The translations under genes were made by a program, and so were the position numbers. Positions 17,037 to 25,752 of a stretch of DNA of 64,000 nucleotides are shown piece by piece. The stretch comes from Bacteroidota bacterium (GTDB lineage: Bacteria; Bacteroidota; Bacteroidia; 2-12-FULL-35-15), in assembly GCA_029237775.1 (NCBI GenBank), contig JAQZBR010000004.1:62001-126000 (forward strand). Reading direction: 5' to 3'. The stretch's first letter is position 1. Each line of letters begins with the position of its first letter. The notes beneath the pieces are model-generated. The model did no database searches and had not been told where the DNA came from. It saw only the letters and a list, made by a program, of their open reading frames with translations.

Positions 17037-17407
17037 CGTGTCCCCCTCCGGTGGAGGGGGCAGGGGGAGGATGGACCTTTTTTCTATGATTGAAAATCAT
17101 TTTTACAACTCGAACCTTAAATCAAAGGCTTCTACGTTACGCTCCTCCATGACGAAAGCGGAAGCTTGCCTATGGAAATATGCCCTTAAGGCAAGAATGA
17201 TGAAGGGCTACACTTTCAATCGACAACAACCTGTTTTGAACTTTATCGCAGACTTTATGTGTAAAGAACTTTCTTTAATTATTGAAGTTGATGGCGGTTA
17301 TCATCTGAAGGAAGATGTTTATATAAAAGACTTAGAACGTCAAAGAGAACTGGAGCTTAAGTTAAAGCCATAATCACCTCCCCCTGCCCCCTCAAGAGGG
17401 GGACGTG
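17037..17407. mobile_element. Putative small element: DUF559 gene between 31-34-bp hairpin-bearing inverted repeats
   Basis: The left end 17037-17070 reads CGTG, CCCCCTCC hairpin arm, loop GGT, GGAGGGGG, then CAGGGGGAGG. The right end 17377-17407 is its reverse complement, differing only in the hairpin loop and the outermost bases (right end loop region CTCAAGAG). Each end is therefore itself a hairpin and the two ends also pair with each other. The 303-base DUF559 gene fits exactly between them, its ATG touching the left repeat and its stop four bases from the right repeat. The G/C-rich ends contrast sharply with the A/T-rich surroundings. Confidence 0.65.
17071..17373 (+). CDS. DUF559 (Vsr-like endonuclease fold) protein, C-terminally short
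   Basis: 100 aa from the ATG at 17071. The block RSSMTKAEACLWKYALKARM, then KGYTFNRQQPVLNFIADFMC and LIIEVDGGYHLKED, is characteristic of DUF559, a PD-(D/E)xK-fold family related to Vsr endonucleases; the ADF, ExDG and following His are kept. Family members usually go on for about 25-30 more residues with a (K/R)VLRF...V block; here the protein ends ELELKLKP immediately before the right repeat, so it is truncated. The frame extends back to a GTG at 17038 through the repeat, giving Gly/Arg-rich residues, which I reject. An alternative start is ATG 17086. Confidence 0.8.
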   Translation: MDLFSMIENHFYNSNLKSKASTLRSSMTKAEACLWKYALKARMMKGYTFNRQQPVLNFIADFMCKELSLIIEVDGGYHLKEDVYIKDLERQRELELKLKP

Positions 17408-17592
17408 CTTCGTGAAATTCACTCCATTCAGTTTTAACGAAACAATAGTAGCTCCCTAATGTCTCATATGTAAAAACAGGTTAACAAAGTTTAATAAAAT
17501 CATCTCCCCTGAATTTCCCTATTTACCAATTAATTGTATTTTAGCGCTCGTTAAAAAATCTTACACATTTCTAAAAACACAAACACAAATTC

Positions 17593-18846
17593 ATGGGATA
17601 CTTATTTACATCCGAATCAGTTTCGGAAGGACATCCGGATAAAGTTGCTGACCAGATCTCTGACGCATTAATTGACAACTTCCTTGCATTCGATCCTCAA
17701 TCAAAAGTTGCATGCGAAACACTTGTTACAACAGGACAGGTTGTACTCGCAGGAGAAGTAAAATCCAAAGCATATCTTGATGTTCAGACTATCGCTCGCG
17801 ATGTGATCAAAAAGATCGGATACACAAAAAGTGAATATATGTTTGAAGCAAATTCATGCGGTGTGTTCTCTGCGATCCATGAACAATCTTCTGATATCAA
17901 TCAGGGGGTTGATAAAAAGAAAAAAGAAGAACAAGGAGCCGGTGACCAGGGAATGATGTTTGGTTATGCGACAAACGAAACTGAAAATTATATGCCTCTT
18001 GCTCTTGATCTTGCGCATGCAATATTGATCGAGCTTGCTGCATTAAGAAGAGAAGACAAACAAATAAAATATCTTCGTCCGGATGCAAAGTCACAGGTTA
18101 CTTTAGAGTACGATGACAACAACAATCCTGTTAGAATTGATTCAATAGTTGTATCCACACAGCATGATGATTTTGACGAAGAAAGAAAGATGCTTGATAA
18201 AATTAAAAAAGACATTATCAGTATCCTTATTCCACGTGTAAAGAAGAATTATCCTAAATACGCTCACCTTTTCAATAACAAGATCAACTATCATATCAAT
18301 CCAACCGGCAAGTTTGTGATTGGTGGCCCGCACGGTGATACCGGATTGACCGGACGTAAGATTATCGTAGATACTTATGGTGGTAAAGGTGCTCACGGTG
18401 GTGGCGCATTTTCCGGGAAAGATCCTTCTAAAGTTGACCGTTCCGCAGCTTATGCTACACGTCACATCGCTAAAAACCTGGTTGCTGCTGGAGTTTGCTC
18501 TGAAGTACTTGTTCAGGTTTCTTATGCGATCGGTGTTGCACAGCCAATGGGAATCTACATTAACACTTACGGTTCTTCAAAAGTAAAAATGACTGATGGA
18601 CAGATCGCAAAAATCGTTGAAGGCGTATTTGATATGCGTCCATACTTTATTGAGCAGCGTTTAAAATTACGTAACCCAATTTACAGTGAAACTGCTGCTT
18701 ACGGGCACATGGGACGTAAACACGAGACAGTAACTAAAATTTTCAGATCTCCTGATGGAAAAGAGAAAAAAGTTAAAGTTGAACTCTTCACCTGGGAAAA
18801 ACTTGATTATGTTGCAAAAGTTAAAGCAGCATTTAAATTAAAATAA
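17593..18846 (+). CDS. metK: S-adenosylmethionine synthetase
   Basis: 417 aa. It makes AdoMet from methionine and ATP. The signatures are intact: [20 protein letters not shown] at the N-terminus (His for phosphate transfer), [13 protein letters not shown] (methionine/ATP binding) and [19 protein letters not shown] (P-loop-like). It is about 30 residues longer than the E. coli enzyme, with insertions in the middle, as is usual in Bacteroidota. The 219 bases upstream contain a weak box (TATTTTAG near 17538) but no SAM riboswitch that I can fold. A strong terminator follows, so it is monocistronic. Confidence 0.97.
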   Translation: MGYLFTSESVSEGHPDKVADQISDALIDNFLAFDPQSKVACETLVTTGQVVLAGEVKSKAYLDVQTIARDVIKKIGYTKSEYMFEANSCGVFSAIHEQSSDINQGVDKKKKEEQGAGDQGMMFGYATNETENYMPLALDLAHAILIELAALRREDKQIKYLRPDAKSQVTLEYDDNNNPVRIDSIVVSTQHDDFDEERKMLDKIKKDIISILIPRVKKNYPKYAHLFNNKINYHINPTGKFVIGGPHGDTGLTGRKIIVDTYGGKGAHGGGAFSGKDPSKVDRSAAYATRHIAKNLVAAGVCSEVLVQVSYAIGVAQPMGIYINTYGSSKVKMTDGQIAKIVEGVFDMRPYFIEQRLKLRNPIYSETAAYGHMGRKHETVTKIFRSPDGKEKKVKVELFTWEKLDYVAKVKAAFKLK

Positions 18847-18851
18847 ACCAT

Positions 18852-18880
18852 AAATGCCCTTCAGATGAAGGGCATTTTTA
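18852..18880 (+). terminator. Intrinsic terminator of metK
   Basis: A 12-bp stem AAATGCCCTTCA / TGAAGGGCATTT with a two-base loop and a following TTTTTA run, starting six bases after the metK stop. Confidence 0.9.
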
Positions 18881-18891
18881 ATTCCATTGAA

Positions 18892-19188
18892 ATGAAATCA
18901 CTTAGTACTTTTCGTCTGATCGCTTTACTTGAAGGAATTTCCTTTCTTATACTTATATTCATCGCCATGCCGTTAAAATACATGATGGATATGCCGTTGC
19001 CGGTAAGAATTGTTGGAATGGCCCATGGGATTTTATTTGTAGCATATGTGTTTTTTTTATTGATGGTTAAGATTGATAGGAAGTGGTCATTATGGAAGAC
19101 TGCGCTTGCTTTTATCGCCTCTCTTGTACCATTTGGTACATTCGTGCTTGACGCTAAAGTATTAAAGCCGGAAAGCAAAATCTCATAA
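18892..19188 (+). CDS. DUF3817 integral membrane protein
   Basis: 98 aa with three hydrophobic helices. FRLIALLEGISFLILIFIAM, then PLKYMMD and GMAHGILFVAYVFFLLM, is the standard DUF3817 pattern (also seen fused to MFS-like proteins and in YdzA-type proteins). Function is not known. The ATG at 18892 is chosen because the earlier in-frame ATG at 18865 lies within the metK terminator stem. A terminator follows at 19211. Confidence 0.82.
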   Translation: MKSLSTFRLIALLEGISFLILIFIAMPLKYMMDMPLPVRIVGMAHGILFVAYVFFLLMVKIDRKWSLWKTALAFIASLVPFGTFVLDAKVLKPESKIS

Positions 19189-19210
19189 AACAAAAAATTA
19201 TTAAAAATTA

Positions 19211-19250
19211 CTAAAAAGCGCCAGGAACCTTTTCCTATGGCGCTTTTTAG
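19211..19250 (+). terminator. Intrinsic terminator after the DUF3817 gene
   Basis: Outer stem CTAAAAAGCGCC / GGCGCTTTTTAG is perfect and an inner AGGAA / TTCCT stem extends it. The U-run is part of the right arm. The symmetrical A and T runs could let it work in both directions. Confidence 0.8.
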
Positions 19251-19333
19251 TTTTATAAAGATCAATGCAACCCGTCAGCTTCGAACTGCATCTTTATTAT
19301 GTTGCGATTATAAACTTTTAAAGCTCTATACTC

Positions 19334-20809
19334 ATGAAACAAACCCTACTCTTTCTATCCGCCTTTATTATTTCACTTTCAGTTTTTGCCCAAAACACCG
19401 TCAATATCACTTCAGCTCAGTATGCTGCACAAAAACAAAACGGGCAGCTTGATCCGACAACCCGATATATTATTTCAGATGCCAACAGTTTTACACCTGT
19501 TCCGTTCTCTGGTCCAAGCAGGATACAAAGCCCGATATGCAGCTGCCTGATACCTCTCGACAGCACTTTCATGATAGCGATGGCTCCCAATGATGATATG
19601 AGCTCTAATCTTATCTCGATACCCTTTAGTTTCACTTTTTATGGAGTGAGTTATAATAGCCTTTATATAAATAATAACGGGAATATTTCTTTTGCTGCAC
19701 CTTACGGAGTTTTCACAGCGAATCCTTTTCCTGATGCCACCTATAACATGATCGCGCCATTCTGGGGTGATGTAGACACTCGTGATTCTGCTACCTGGGG
19801 TTCTGCCGGCAGCATCGGAAATGTTTATTACAAGATCACGCCAACCGCAATGATCGTTAAATGGGAAGCGGTTGGATATTATGCAATGCATGGCGATAAG
19901 CTGAACACTTTTCAGCTTATCATTACTGACGGAACAGACGCTTTATTACCTGCAGGAACCAACGTGGGTTTTTGTTATGGAGATATGCAATGGACAACAG
20001 GAGATGCTTCCAGCGGCATGATGGGCTTTGGCGGTGCTCCTGCAACGGTTGGAAACAACATGGGTAATGGGACTGATTATTTCCAGGCAGGCACTTTTGA
20101 TCATCCGGGATCATCATTTGACGGACCATACGCTTCAGCTGATGGTATCGACTGGCTTGACAATCAGGGAATGTATTTTGATGCATCCCTTCCGGGAAAT
20201 ATGCCTCCTGTGATTATCAATAATAATATCTGTGATACTATTGATGTTTATACAGGAGACACTTTGCGTTCTTATGACTTTGCAGAATTCACGCTTGCAG
20301 CGACAACACCGGAGATCAATCAAACTGTAACCGCTGTTATCACAAGCAGTGATCCTTCTGCTTTGACAGTCAATCAGACAATGAACTCATCCACGTATAA
20401 ACAATTTGATTGTACTTTTTCCGCAGTTGGCTTATCTACCGGACTTCACTATGTAACCATCACAGCAACAGATAACGGTTCTCCTGCTCTTTCTGCTTCA
20501 AGAACCATTGTGATACGCACACATTATGATGCAAGTGTTGCAACCGGAATCAGTGAAAACAATTCTCCAGAAGGAGTTAAAATTTATCCTAATCCTGCAA
20601 CTAACACAATAACGATCAACCAAAATTTTGCTCAGGATTCTAACCCTTACATAACTTTAACAGATGTTTTAGGGAAAACGGTTTTGAACAATGCACTTGA
20701 TAACAATGTTCAGACTATTGATATAGGGAAACTACCGCAAGGAATTTACTTTGCTACCATCTTCAGTAAAGAAGGAAAAAGCAAAACGATGAAAATTGTA
20801 AAGAAATAG
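19334..20809 (+). CDS. Secreted protein with nidogen-like domain and T9SS sorting tail
   Basis: 491 aa. Residues 1-20 are a signal peptide (MKQTLLFLSAFIISLSVFAQ). Residues about 85-285 resemble a NIDO extracellular domain: FYGVSYNSLYINNNGNISFA, MIAPFWGDVDT, and the cysteine-containing NVGFCYGDMQWTTGDAS. A short cadherin- or Ig-like stretch follows (about 300-400). The end is a type A T9SS C-terminal domain (VKIYPNPATNTITI, then LTDVLGKTVL, GIYFATIFSKEGKSKTMKIV and KK), which directs outer-membrane export and cell-surface attachment. A predicted client of the Gld/Por machinery encoded at 53-60 kb. Binding target unknown. Confidence 0.88.
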   Translation: MKQTLLFLSAFIISLSVFAQNTVNITSAQYAAQKQNGQLDPTTRYIISDANSFTPVPFSGPSRIQSPICSCLIPLDSTFMIAMAPNDDMSSNLISIPFSFTFYGVSYNSLYINNNGNISFAAPYGVFTANPFPDATYNMIAPFWGDVDTRDSATWGSAGSIGNVYYKITPTAMIVKWEAVGYYAMHGDKLNTFQLIITDGTDALLPAGTNVGFCYGDMQWTTGDASSGMMGFGGAPATVGNNMGNGTDYFQAGTFDHPGSSFDGPYASADGIDWLDNQGMYFDASLPGNMPPVIINNNICDTIDVYTGDTLRSYDFAEFTLAATTPEINQTVTAVITSSDPSALTVNQTMNSSTYKQFDCTFSAVGLSTGLHYVTITATDNGSPALSASRTIVIRTHYDASVATGISENNSPEGVKIYPNPATNTITINQNFAQDSNPYITLTDVLGKTVLNNALDNNVQTIDIGKLPQGIYFATIFSKEGKSKTMKIVKK

Positions 20810-20843
20810 TATTGAGACAATAAAATCTTAGTGCTACTCCCAG

Positions 20844-20874
20844 GCGTCACAATTAATATTGTGACGCTTTTTTA
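20844..20874 (+). terminator. Intrinsic terminator of the nidogen-like gene
   Basis: A perfect 10-bp stem GCGTCACAAT / ATTGTGACGC with a TAAT loop and a T6 run. The T-run overlaps the convergent der stop codon. Confidence 0.9.
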
Positions 20875-22176
20875 TTTCTTTCTCATGAAAAGCTGGATTG
20901 GCACTCCTGAGAAATCAAAATTTTCTCTCAGCCTGTTTTCGAGAAAACGCATATAGGCTTCAGTAACGTATTGAGGTAAATTACAGTAGAATGCAAATGA
21001 TGGTGCATGCGTGGGCAGCTGCGTTATGAATTTCACTTTCACATGTTTTCCTTTGATAGCAGCAGGAGGATGTTGTTCAATGATAGCAAGCATCACATCA
21101 TTTAACTCACGTGTCTTGATTGCACGCGTACGGTTCTCATTCACTTTTTCCGCCACTTCAATAGCTTTCAGCACGCGCTGCTTAGTAAGCGCAGAAGTAA
21201 ATACAATAGGTACGTCTTTGAAAGGCGCCAGTTTTTCACGGATCTTTTCCTCATACTCCTTTGTCGAGTTGGTGTTTTTCTCAAAAAGATCCCATTTATT
21301 CACAACTATTACAACTCCTTTCCTGTTCTTTTCAGCCAGATGAAAAATATTGATATCCTGTGCCTCAAGCCCAAGGGTAGCGTCAATAAGAAGCAAACAA
21401 ACATCACAATCTTCAATAGCACGAATAGAACGCATTACCGAATAAAATTCGATGTCCTCTTCGACTTTAGATTTTTTTCTGATCCCTGCAGTATCAATTA
21501 AAAGGAAATCGTGGCCGAAGGCCGTATACCTCGTATTAATACTATCGCGTGTGGTGCCGGCAATGGCAGTCACTATATTTTGATCTTTCCCGAGCAATGC
21601 ATTAACGATGGAAGATTTACCAACATTCGGGCGGCCTACAATTGCAAACTTAGGAATATTCAATTCTTCAACATCTGCGTCTTTATCAAGAGCCTTCACC
21701 ACTTCATCCAGAAGATCTCCTGTACCACTTCCGCTTATCGCAGAAATATTAAAAACATCACCCAAACCGAAACTATAAAATTCAGCTGATAATTGCTGAC
21801 GATCACCATTATCAACCTTATTGGAAACAAGAAAAACTTTCTTTTTACTTTTACGCAGCATATTGGCCACAGTCTTATCATCATCAGTGATCCCGTCTGT
21901 TACATCAACAACAAACAAAATCACATTTGCCTCATCGATCGCAAGCTGAACCTGCTTACGGATCTCTTCTTCAAAAACATCTTCAGAACCATGAACATAT
22001 CCTCCCGTGTCAATCACGGAGAATTCAACTCCATTCCAATCCGACTTTCCATAATGGCGATCACGTGTAACACCTGCCACCTCGTCAACGATTGCTTTTC
22101 TGCTATCAGTTAATCGATTGAAAAGAGTTGACTTTCCTACGTTGGGGCGTCCTACTATTGCTACTATGTTTGCCAT
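20872..22176 (-). CDS. der: Ribosome biogenesis GTPase Der (EngA)
   Basis: 434 aa. Two tandem GTPase domains are clear: first [16 protein letters not shown] with DTGGYVHG and NKVDN; second [18 protein letters not shown] with [16 protein letters not shown] and [11 protein letters not shown]-like C-terminal domain follows, ending [10 protein letters not shown]. Der is essential for maturation of the 50S subunit. It is transcribed towards a convergent terminator; the region upstream, between der and the tRNA-like gene, holds about 110 bases without a gene and a weak hairpin. Confidence 0.97.
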   Translation of the reverse strand: MANIVAIVGRPNVGKSTLFNRLTDSRKAIVDEVAGVTRDRHYGKSDWNGVEFSVIDTGGYVHGSEDVFEEEIRKQVQLAIDEANVILFVVDVTDGITDDDKTVANMLRKSKKKVFLVSNKVDNGDRQQLSAEFYSFGLGDVFNISAISGSGTGDLLDEVVKALDKDADVEELNIPKFAIVGRPNVGKSSIVNALLGKDQNIVTAIAGTTRDSINTRYTAFGHDFLLIDTAGIRKKSKVEEDIEFYSVMRSIRAIEDCDVCLLLIDATLGLEAQDINIFHLAEKNRKGVVIVVNKWDLFEKNTNSTKEYEEKIREKLAPFKDVPIVFTSALTKQRVLKAIEVAEKVNENRTRAIKTRELNDVMLAIIEQHPPAAIKGKHVKVKFITQLPTHAPSFAFYCNLPQYVTEAYMRFLENRLRENFDFSGVPIQLFMRKK

Positions 22177-22287
22177 CTTGATTGTTGTTGATTTGTTGAT
22201 CCTAAGAATGTGAGATTTATAATATCTCAGTCATCAACCAGGTAAAATATGACCCTACCGGGTAAAAATACAGCTAATTTATATAAA

Positions 22288-22318
22288 TAAAAAAGGCGAC
22301 ACATTTCTGTATCGCCTA
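22288..22318 (-). terminator. Intrinsic terminator of the tRNA-Met-like gene
   Basis: On the minus strand AGGCGATACA pairs with TGTGTCGCCT (one G-U) across a GAAA loop, followed by TTTTTTATT. It begins five bases after the tRNA 3' end. Confidence 0.85.
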
Positions 22319-22322
22319 AAAG

Positions 22323-22395
<73 letters not shown>

Positions 22396-22411
22396 CTTTT
22401 TAAATGCGGTG

Positions 22412-22419
22412 CAAAGATA
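22412..22419 (-). promoter_or_regulatory. TAnnTTTG -7 box for the tRNA-Met-like gene
   Basis: TATCTTTG on the minus strand, exact consensus, 16 bases before the expected tRNA 5' end. It sits back-to-back with the era leader. Confidence 0.6.
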
Positions 22420-22467
22420 ATATTTTGTTTCTTTGTACCTAAATTTATTATTAACAATTTTAAAAAA

Positions 22468-23349
22468 ATGGCGCACAAGGCTGGTTTTGTGAATATTATA
22501 GGAAGTCCCAATGTGGGTAAATCCACCCTGATGAACGTTTTGGTGGGAGAAAAGCTTTCTATTATCACTTCAAAAGCACAAACTACCCGGCATCGCATTA
22601 TGGGAATTGTTAATGGTGAAGATTTCCAGATCGTTTACTCTGATACTCCCGGTGTTCTTAAACCTAATTACAAACTCCAGGAATCAATGATGGATTTTGT
22701 GAATACTGCTTTATCAGATGCTGATATCATTCTTTTCGTTACTGATATCTATGAAGATATTAAAATAGAGGAAAAGGTTCTTCATCGAATTAAGAATACC
22801 AGTTCAAAAGTTTTATTGCTTGTAAATAAAATTGATCTGGCAAAAGAACAGGACCAGCTCGAAGCAAAAGTGCAATACTGGAAAACGGAAGTCCCAAACG
22901 CAGAAGTGATTCCTGTATCGGCTCTTGAAAAATTCAACATCAATTATATTTTTGACCGTATCATAGCATTGTTACCGGAAGGCCCGGGCTATTATGAAAA
23001 AGACCAGCTTACAGATAAGCCTGAAAAGTTTTTTGTCTCAGAAATTATCCGTGAGAAAATTCTCCTTAACTATAAAAAAGAGATTCCATATTCAGTTGAA
23101 GTAGTAATAGAATCGTTTAAAGACGAAGAGAAGATCATTAAGATCCGCGCGGAAATTTTAGTTGTACGTGATTCTCAAAAAGGAATTATTATCGGCCATC
23201 AGGGAAAAGCTTTAAAAAAAGTGGGCACCGATGCGCGTAAGGATATCGAAGGCTTTTTCGGCAAACAGGTATTTCTAGAGTTGTTCGTGAAAGTAAACAA
23301 GGACTGGCGTGATAGCGACACACAGCTTCGAAGATTCGGGTATCAATAA
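22468..23349 (+). CDS. era: GTPase Era
   Basis: 293 aa from the ATG at 22468. G1 [21 protein letters not shown]3 SDTPGV and G4 NKID in the N-terminal GTPase domain; the C-terminal KH domain contains IIIGHQGKALKKVGTDARKD and FVKVNKDWRD, which bind the 3' end of 16S rRNA (anti-SD region). Era is needed for 30S assembly. Frame extends upstream through the tRNA-like gene to 22360, which is rejected. A terminator follows at 23370. Confidence 0.97.
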   Translation: MAHKAGFVNIIGSPNVGKSTLMNVLVGEKLSIITSKAQTTRHRIMGIVNGEDFQIVYSDTPGVLKPNYKLQESMMDFVNTALSDADIILFVTDIYEDIKIEEKVLHRIKNTSSKVLLLVNKIDLAKEQDQLEAKVQYWKTEVPNAEVIPVSALEKFNINYIFDRIIALLPEGPGYYEKDQLTDKPEKFFVSEIIREKILLNYKKEIPYSVEVVIESFKDEEKIIKIRAEILVVRDSQKGIIIGHQGKALKKVGTDARKDIEGFFGKQVFLELFVKVNKDWRDSDTQLRRFGYQ

Positions 23350-23369
23350 AACAAAGCATTATACCAACT

Positions 23370-23403
23370 AAAGAGTTGTACTCAACGTACAGCTCTTTTT
23401 TTG
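23370..23403 (+). terminator. Intrinsic terminator of era
   Basis: A 12-bp stem AAAGAGTTGTAC / GTACAGCTCTTT (one G-U) with a five-base loop and a T7 run. Confidence 0.85.
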
Positions 23404-23443
23404 TTTAATAACACACAGCCCGTAAATCTACCGTTATTTTTCT

Positions 23444-23451
23444 TATGTTTG
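23444..23451 (+). promoter_or_regulatory. TAnnTTTG -7 box for the TPR-SpoIIE gene
   Basis: TATGTTTG, exact consensus. It lies two bases before an out-of-frame ATG (23453) and 25 bases before the in-frame TTG at 23476. Confidence 0.5.
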
Positions 23452-23475
23452 AATGAACAAAACCTCTGCCTTCCC

Positions 23476-25623
23476 TTGTCGCGCTTTATTATTTCGCTTG
23501 TATTTATACTCTCGTCCCTAACTTCCTTTTCAGGGATCTGGAATGACAGCCTCTGGAATAACTGGCAGAATGAAAAGCTCCAGGATACAGTAAGGCTTAA
23601 ATCCCTTCGAAAGTACATCTTCAAATATTATATTGACTATGACAGCGACAGTACCATCATACTTGCAAATATGATGCGTGACTTTGCCATAAGAAAAGGC
23701 AACAAGGCGTTCGAAGCACAATCATTGCTAACTCTTGGGCAAGCGTATTACAGTAAAGGCGAAAACCTCAAAGCCTTAGATCTCGAAATGCAAAGCTTTA
23801 AGATCAGTGAATCAATAAATGACAAGAAACACTCCGGCAATGTTCTATGTAACATTGGAAACGTATTTCTGGAAATGGGTAATTATGCCGATGCGGTTGA
23901 ATACTACACCAAAAGCATGAAAGTGGCCGAAGAAATCGGAAACAAAAATCTTGTAGCAGCTAACCTCGCGAATATCGGAATCATTTATTTCAGTCAGGGC
24001 GACTACAAAAAAGCAATGGAATATAATACACGGAATTTAAAAATAGTTGAGACGCTTGATGACAAATACTCATTAGGATATTCATACCGAAACATTGGTA
24101 AAGTTTACGAAGTGCAGAAGGATTATCTGAAAGCGATCCGAGCGTTTACTAAAGCATACAATTACAGTGAAGAGGCGGAAGATGAAGGTGGAATGGGATA
24201 TACACTGAACTATCTCGGAACGGTTTACCACTCTCTACAAGACTATCACAAAGCTCTTGAATATTTTAACAGAAGCCTTGCTATCGCACAAAAAAGAAAT
24301 GACACATACAGCATTGCTGAAAATCTGAATCATATTGGTAATTGCTATATAGAGGAACATGATTATTCGAAGGCACTTGAGTTCTGCAAACAGTCCTTTG
24401 ATATTTCTTCTAAAACTGAACTTGTTTTGTTAAAAAGAGAGGCGGCACATTCACTTTATAAAATTTATAAGCAAACAGGAAATTATAGTCAGGCACTGTT
24501 AATGCATGAACAGTTCACTAATATCAAGGACACGCTTTTAAGCGAGGAGAACCGAAAGGGTGTATTAAAAAAGGATATACAGTATAAGTACGAAAGACAG
24601 GCATTGGCTGATAGCCTCTCCTTCATTCAAAAACAGAAACTGAATGAAATGGAACATAACGCGCAATTAGACAAGGAGAAAAATCAGCGATACATATTAT
24701 ATGGGGGTCTGGCCTTCGCTCTTATTCTGGGCGGAATGTCATTCAGGGGCTATCAACGCAAGAAGCGTGTAAACAATATAATCAGCTTCCAGAAAAAACA
24801 GGTCGAGCTGCAGAAGGACATTGTTGAAGAAAAACAGAAAGAGATCATTGATTCAATTTCATATGCTAAACGTATTCAGAATGCCATACTTCCTCCGTCT
24901 GCAGAAATAAAAAAGCAATTCCCTTTGTCGTTTGTTTTTTACAAACCAAAAGATATTGTGGCGGGAGATTTTTATTGGCTGGAAACAGTGAAACACGATA
25001 ATGGTGATGAATATATTTTTGTTGCCGCTGCGGATTGTACCGGCCATGGAGTTCCAGGAGCTATGGTTTCTGTGGTCTGCAGCAACTCATTAAACCGCGC
25101 TGTTAAGGAATACGGTTTAACGACACCCGGTAAGATCCTCGATAAGGTGAGAGAAATGGTGATTGAAACATTCAATAAAAACGGGGAAGAAGTAAAAGAC
25201 GGGATGGATATTTCACTATGCTGCATTAAAAACATGAAGTCTGGCGATAGAAATATAACCTGGGCTGGAGCAAACAACCCACTCTGGATCATCCGTAAAA
25301 AAGATTCGGATTATGAACTTATCGAATTGAAACCGGATAAGCAGCCTATCGGCTTTTTCAGCGATGCACATGCATTTACAACTCATTCTGTTGAATTGAA
25401 ACCCAACGATGCTCTGTATCTTTTTACTGATGGATTTCAGGATCAGTTCGGAGAAGCCAGTGGAAAAAAATACAAATCCGGTCAGATGCGAAAACTGCTT
25501 TTATCCATTCAGGATAAACCGATGGACGATCAGAAAAGTATACTTGAAAATACATTCAATCAATGGAAAGGAAATTTCGAGCAGGTGGATGATGTGTGTA
25601 TTGTTGGGTTAAAGTGTTTGTAA
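23476..25623 (+). CDS. TPR-repeat protein with membrane helix and SpoIIE-type PP2C phosphatase domain
   Basis: 715 aa from a TTG at 23476. Signal-like N-terminus (SRFIISLVFILSSLTSFSG), about seven TPR units (residues about 65-370, such as GNVLCNIGNVFLEMGNYADA and YTLNYLGTVYHSLQDYHKAL), a coiled coil, one membrane helix (YILYGGLAFALILGGMSFRG), another coiled coil, then a C-terminal SpoIIE/PP2C domain with metal-binding AAADCTGHGVPGAMVS, LFTDGFQDQF and DDVCIVGLK. This fits a sensor that dephosphorylates a STAS- or SiaC-type antagonist in response to a signal bound by the periplasmic TPRs. No in-frame ATG exists at the 5' end; see findings. The SiaB/SiaC-like pair at 45 kb is a possible partner. 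Confidence 0.88.
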   Translation: MSRFIISLVFILSSLTSFSGIWNDSLWNNWQNEKLQDTVRLKSLRKYIFKYYIDYDSDSTIILANMMRDFAIRKGNKAFEAQSLLTLGQAYYSKGENLKALDLEMQSFKISESINDKKHSGNVLCNIGNVFLEMGNYADAVEYYTKSMKVAEEIGNKNLVAANLANIGIIYFSQGDYKKAMEYNTRNLKIVETLDDKYSLGYSYRNIGKVYEVQKDYLKAIRAFTKAYNYSEEAEDEGGMGYTLNYLGTVYHSLQDYHKALEYFNRSLAIAQKRNDTYSIAENLNHIGNCYIEEHDYSKALEFCKQSFDISSKTELVLLKREAAHSLYKIYKQTGNYSQALLMHEQFTNIKDTLLSEENRKGVLKKDIQYKYERQALADSLSFIQKQKLNEMEHNAQLDKEKNQRYILYGGLAFALILGGMSFRGYQRKKRVNNIISFQKKQVELQKDIVEEKQKEIIDSISYAKRIQNAILPPSAEIKKQFPLSFVFYKPKDIVAGDFYWLETVKHDNGDEYIFVAAADCTGHGVPGAMVSVVCSNSLNRAVKEYGLTTPGKILDKVREMVIETFNKNGEEVKDGMDISLCCIKNMKSGDRNITWAGANNPLWIIRKKDSDYELIELKPDKQPIGFFSDAHAFTTHSVELKPNDALYLFTDGFQDQFGEASGKKYKSGQMRKLLLSIQDKPMDDQKSILENTFNQWKGNFEQVDDVCIVGLKCL

Positions 25624-25706
25624 AATTAAACATCAGATTTATATCCCATCTTATTTATTGAAGCTCATCCTCCTTAATTTTGAATCCTGTAAAAGCTCCT
25701 TTTCCC

Positions 25707-25714
25707 TATATTTG
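25707..25714 (+). promoter_or_regulatory. TAnnTTTG -7 box for the 1096-aa surface protein
   Basis: TATATTTG, exact consensus, 38 bases before the ATG at 25753. Confidence 0.6.
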
Positions 25715-25752
25715 CACCCTTAGAAACACACTAATTTTAACAAAAACTTTTA

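Noticed and set aside
17038-17070. Coding of the left repeat as an N-terminal extension of the DUF559 protein (GTG start)
   Set aside because: It would translate the G/C-rich repeat to a Ser/Gly/Arg tract not seen in the family; the ATG just after it is the natural start.
17414-17592. Possible SAM riboswitch upstream of metK
   Set aside because: I could not find the conserved core, kink-turn or P1/P2 pairing of known SAM riboswitches; only a weak -7-like box is visible.
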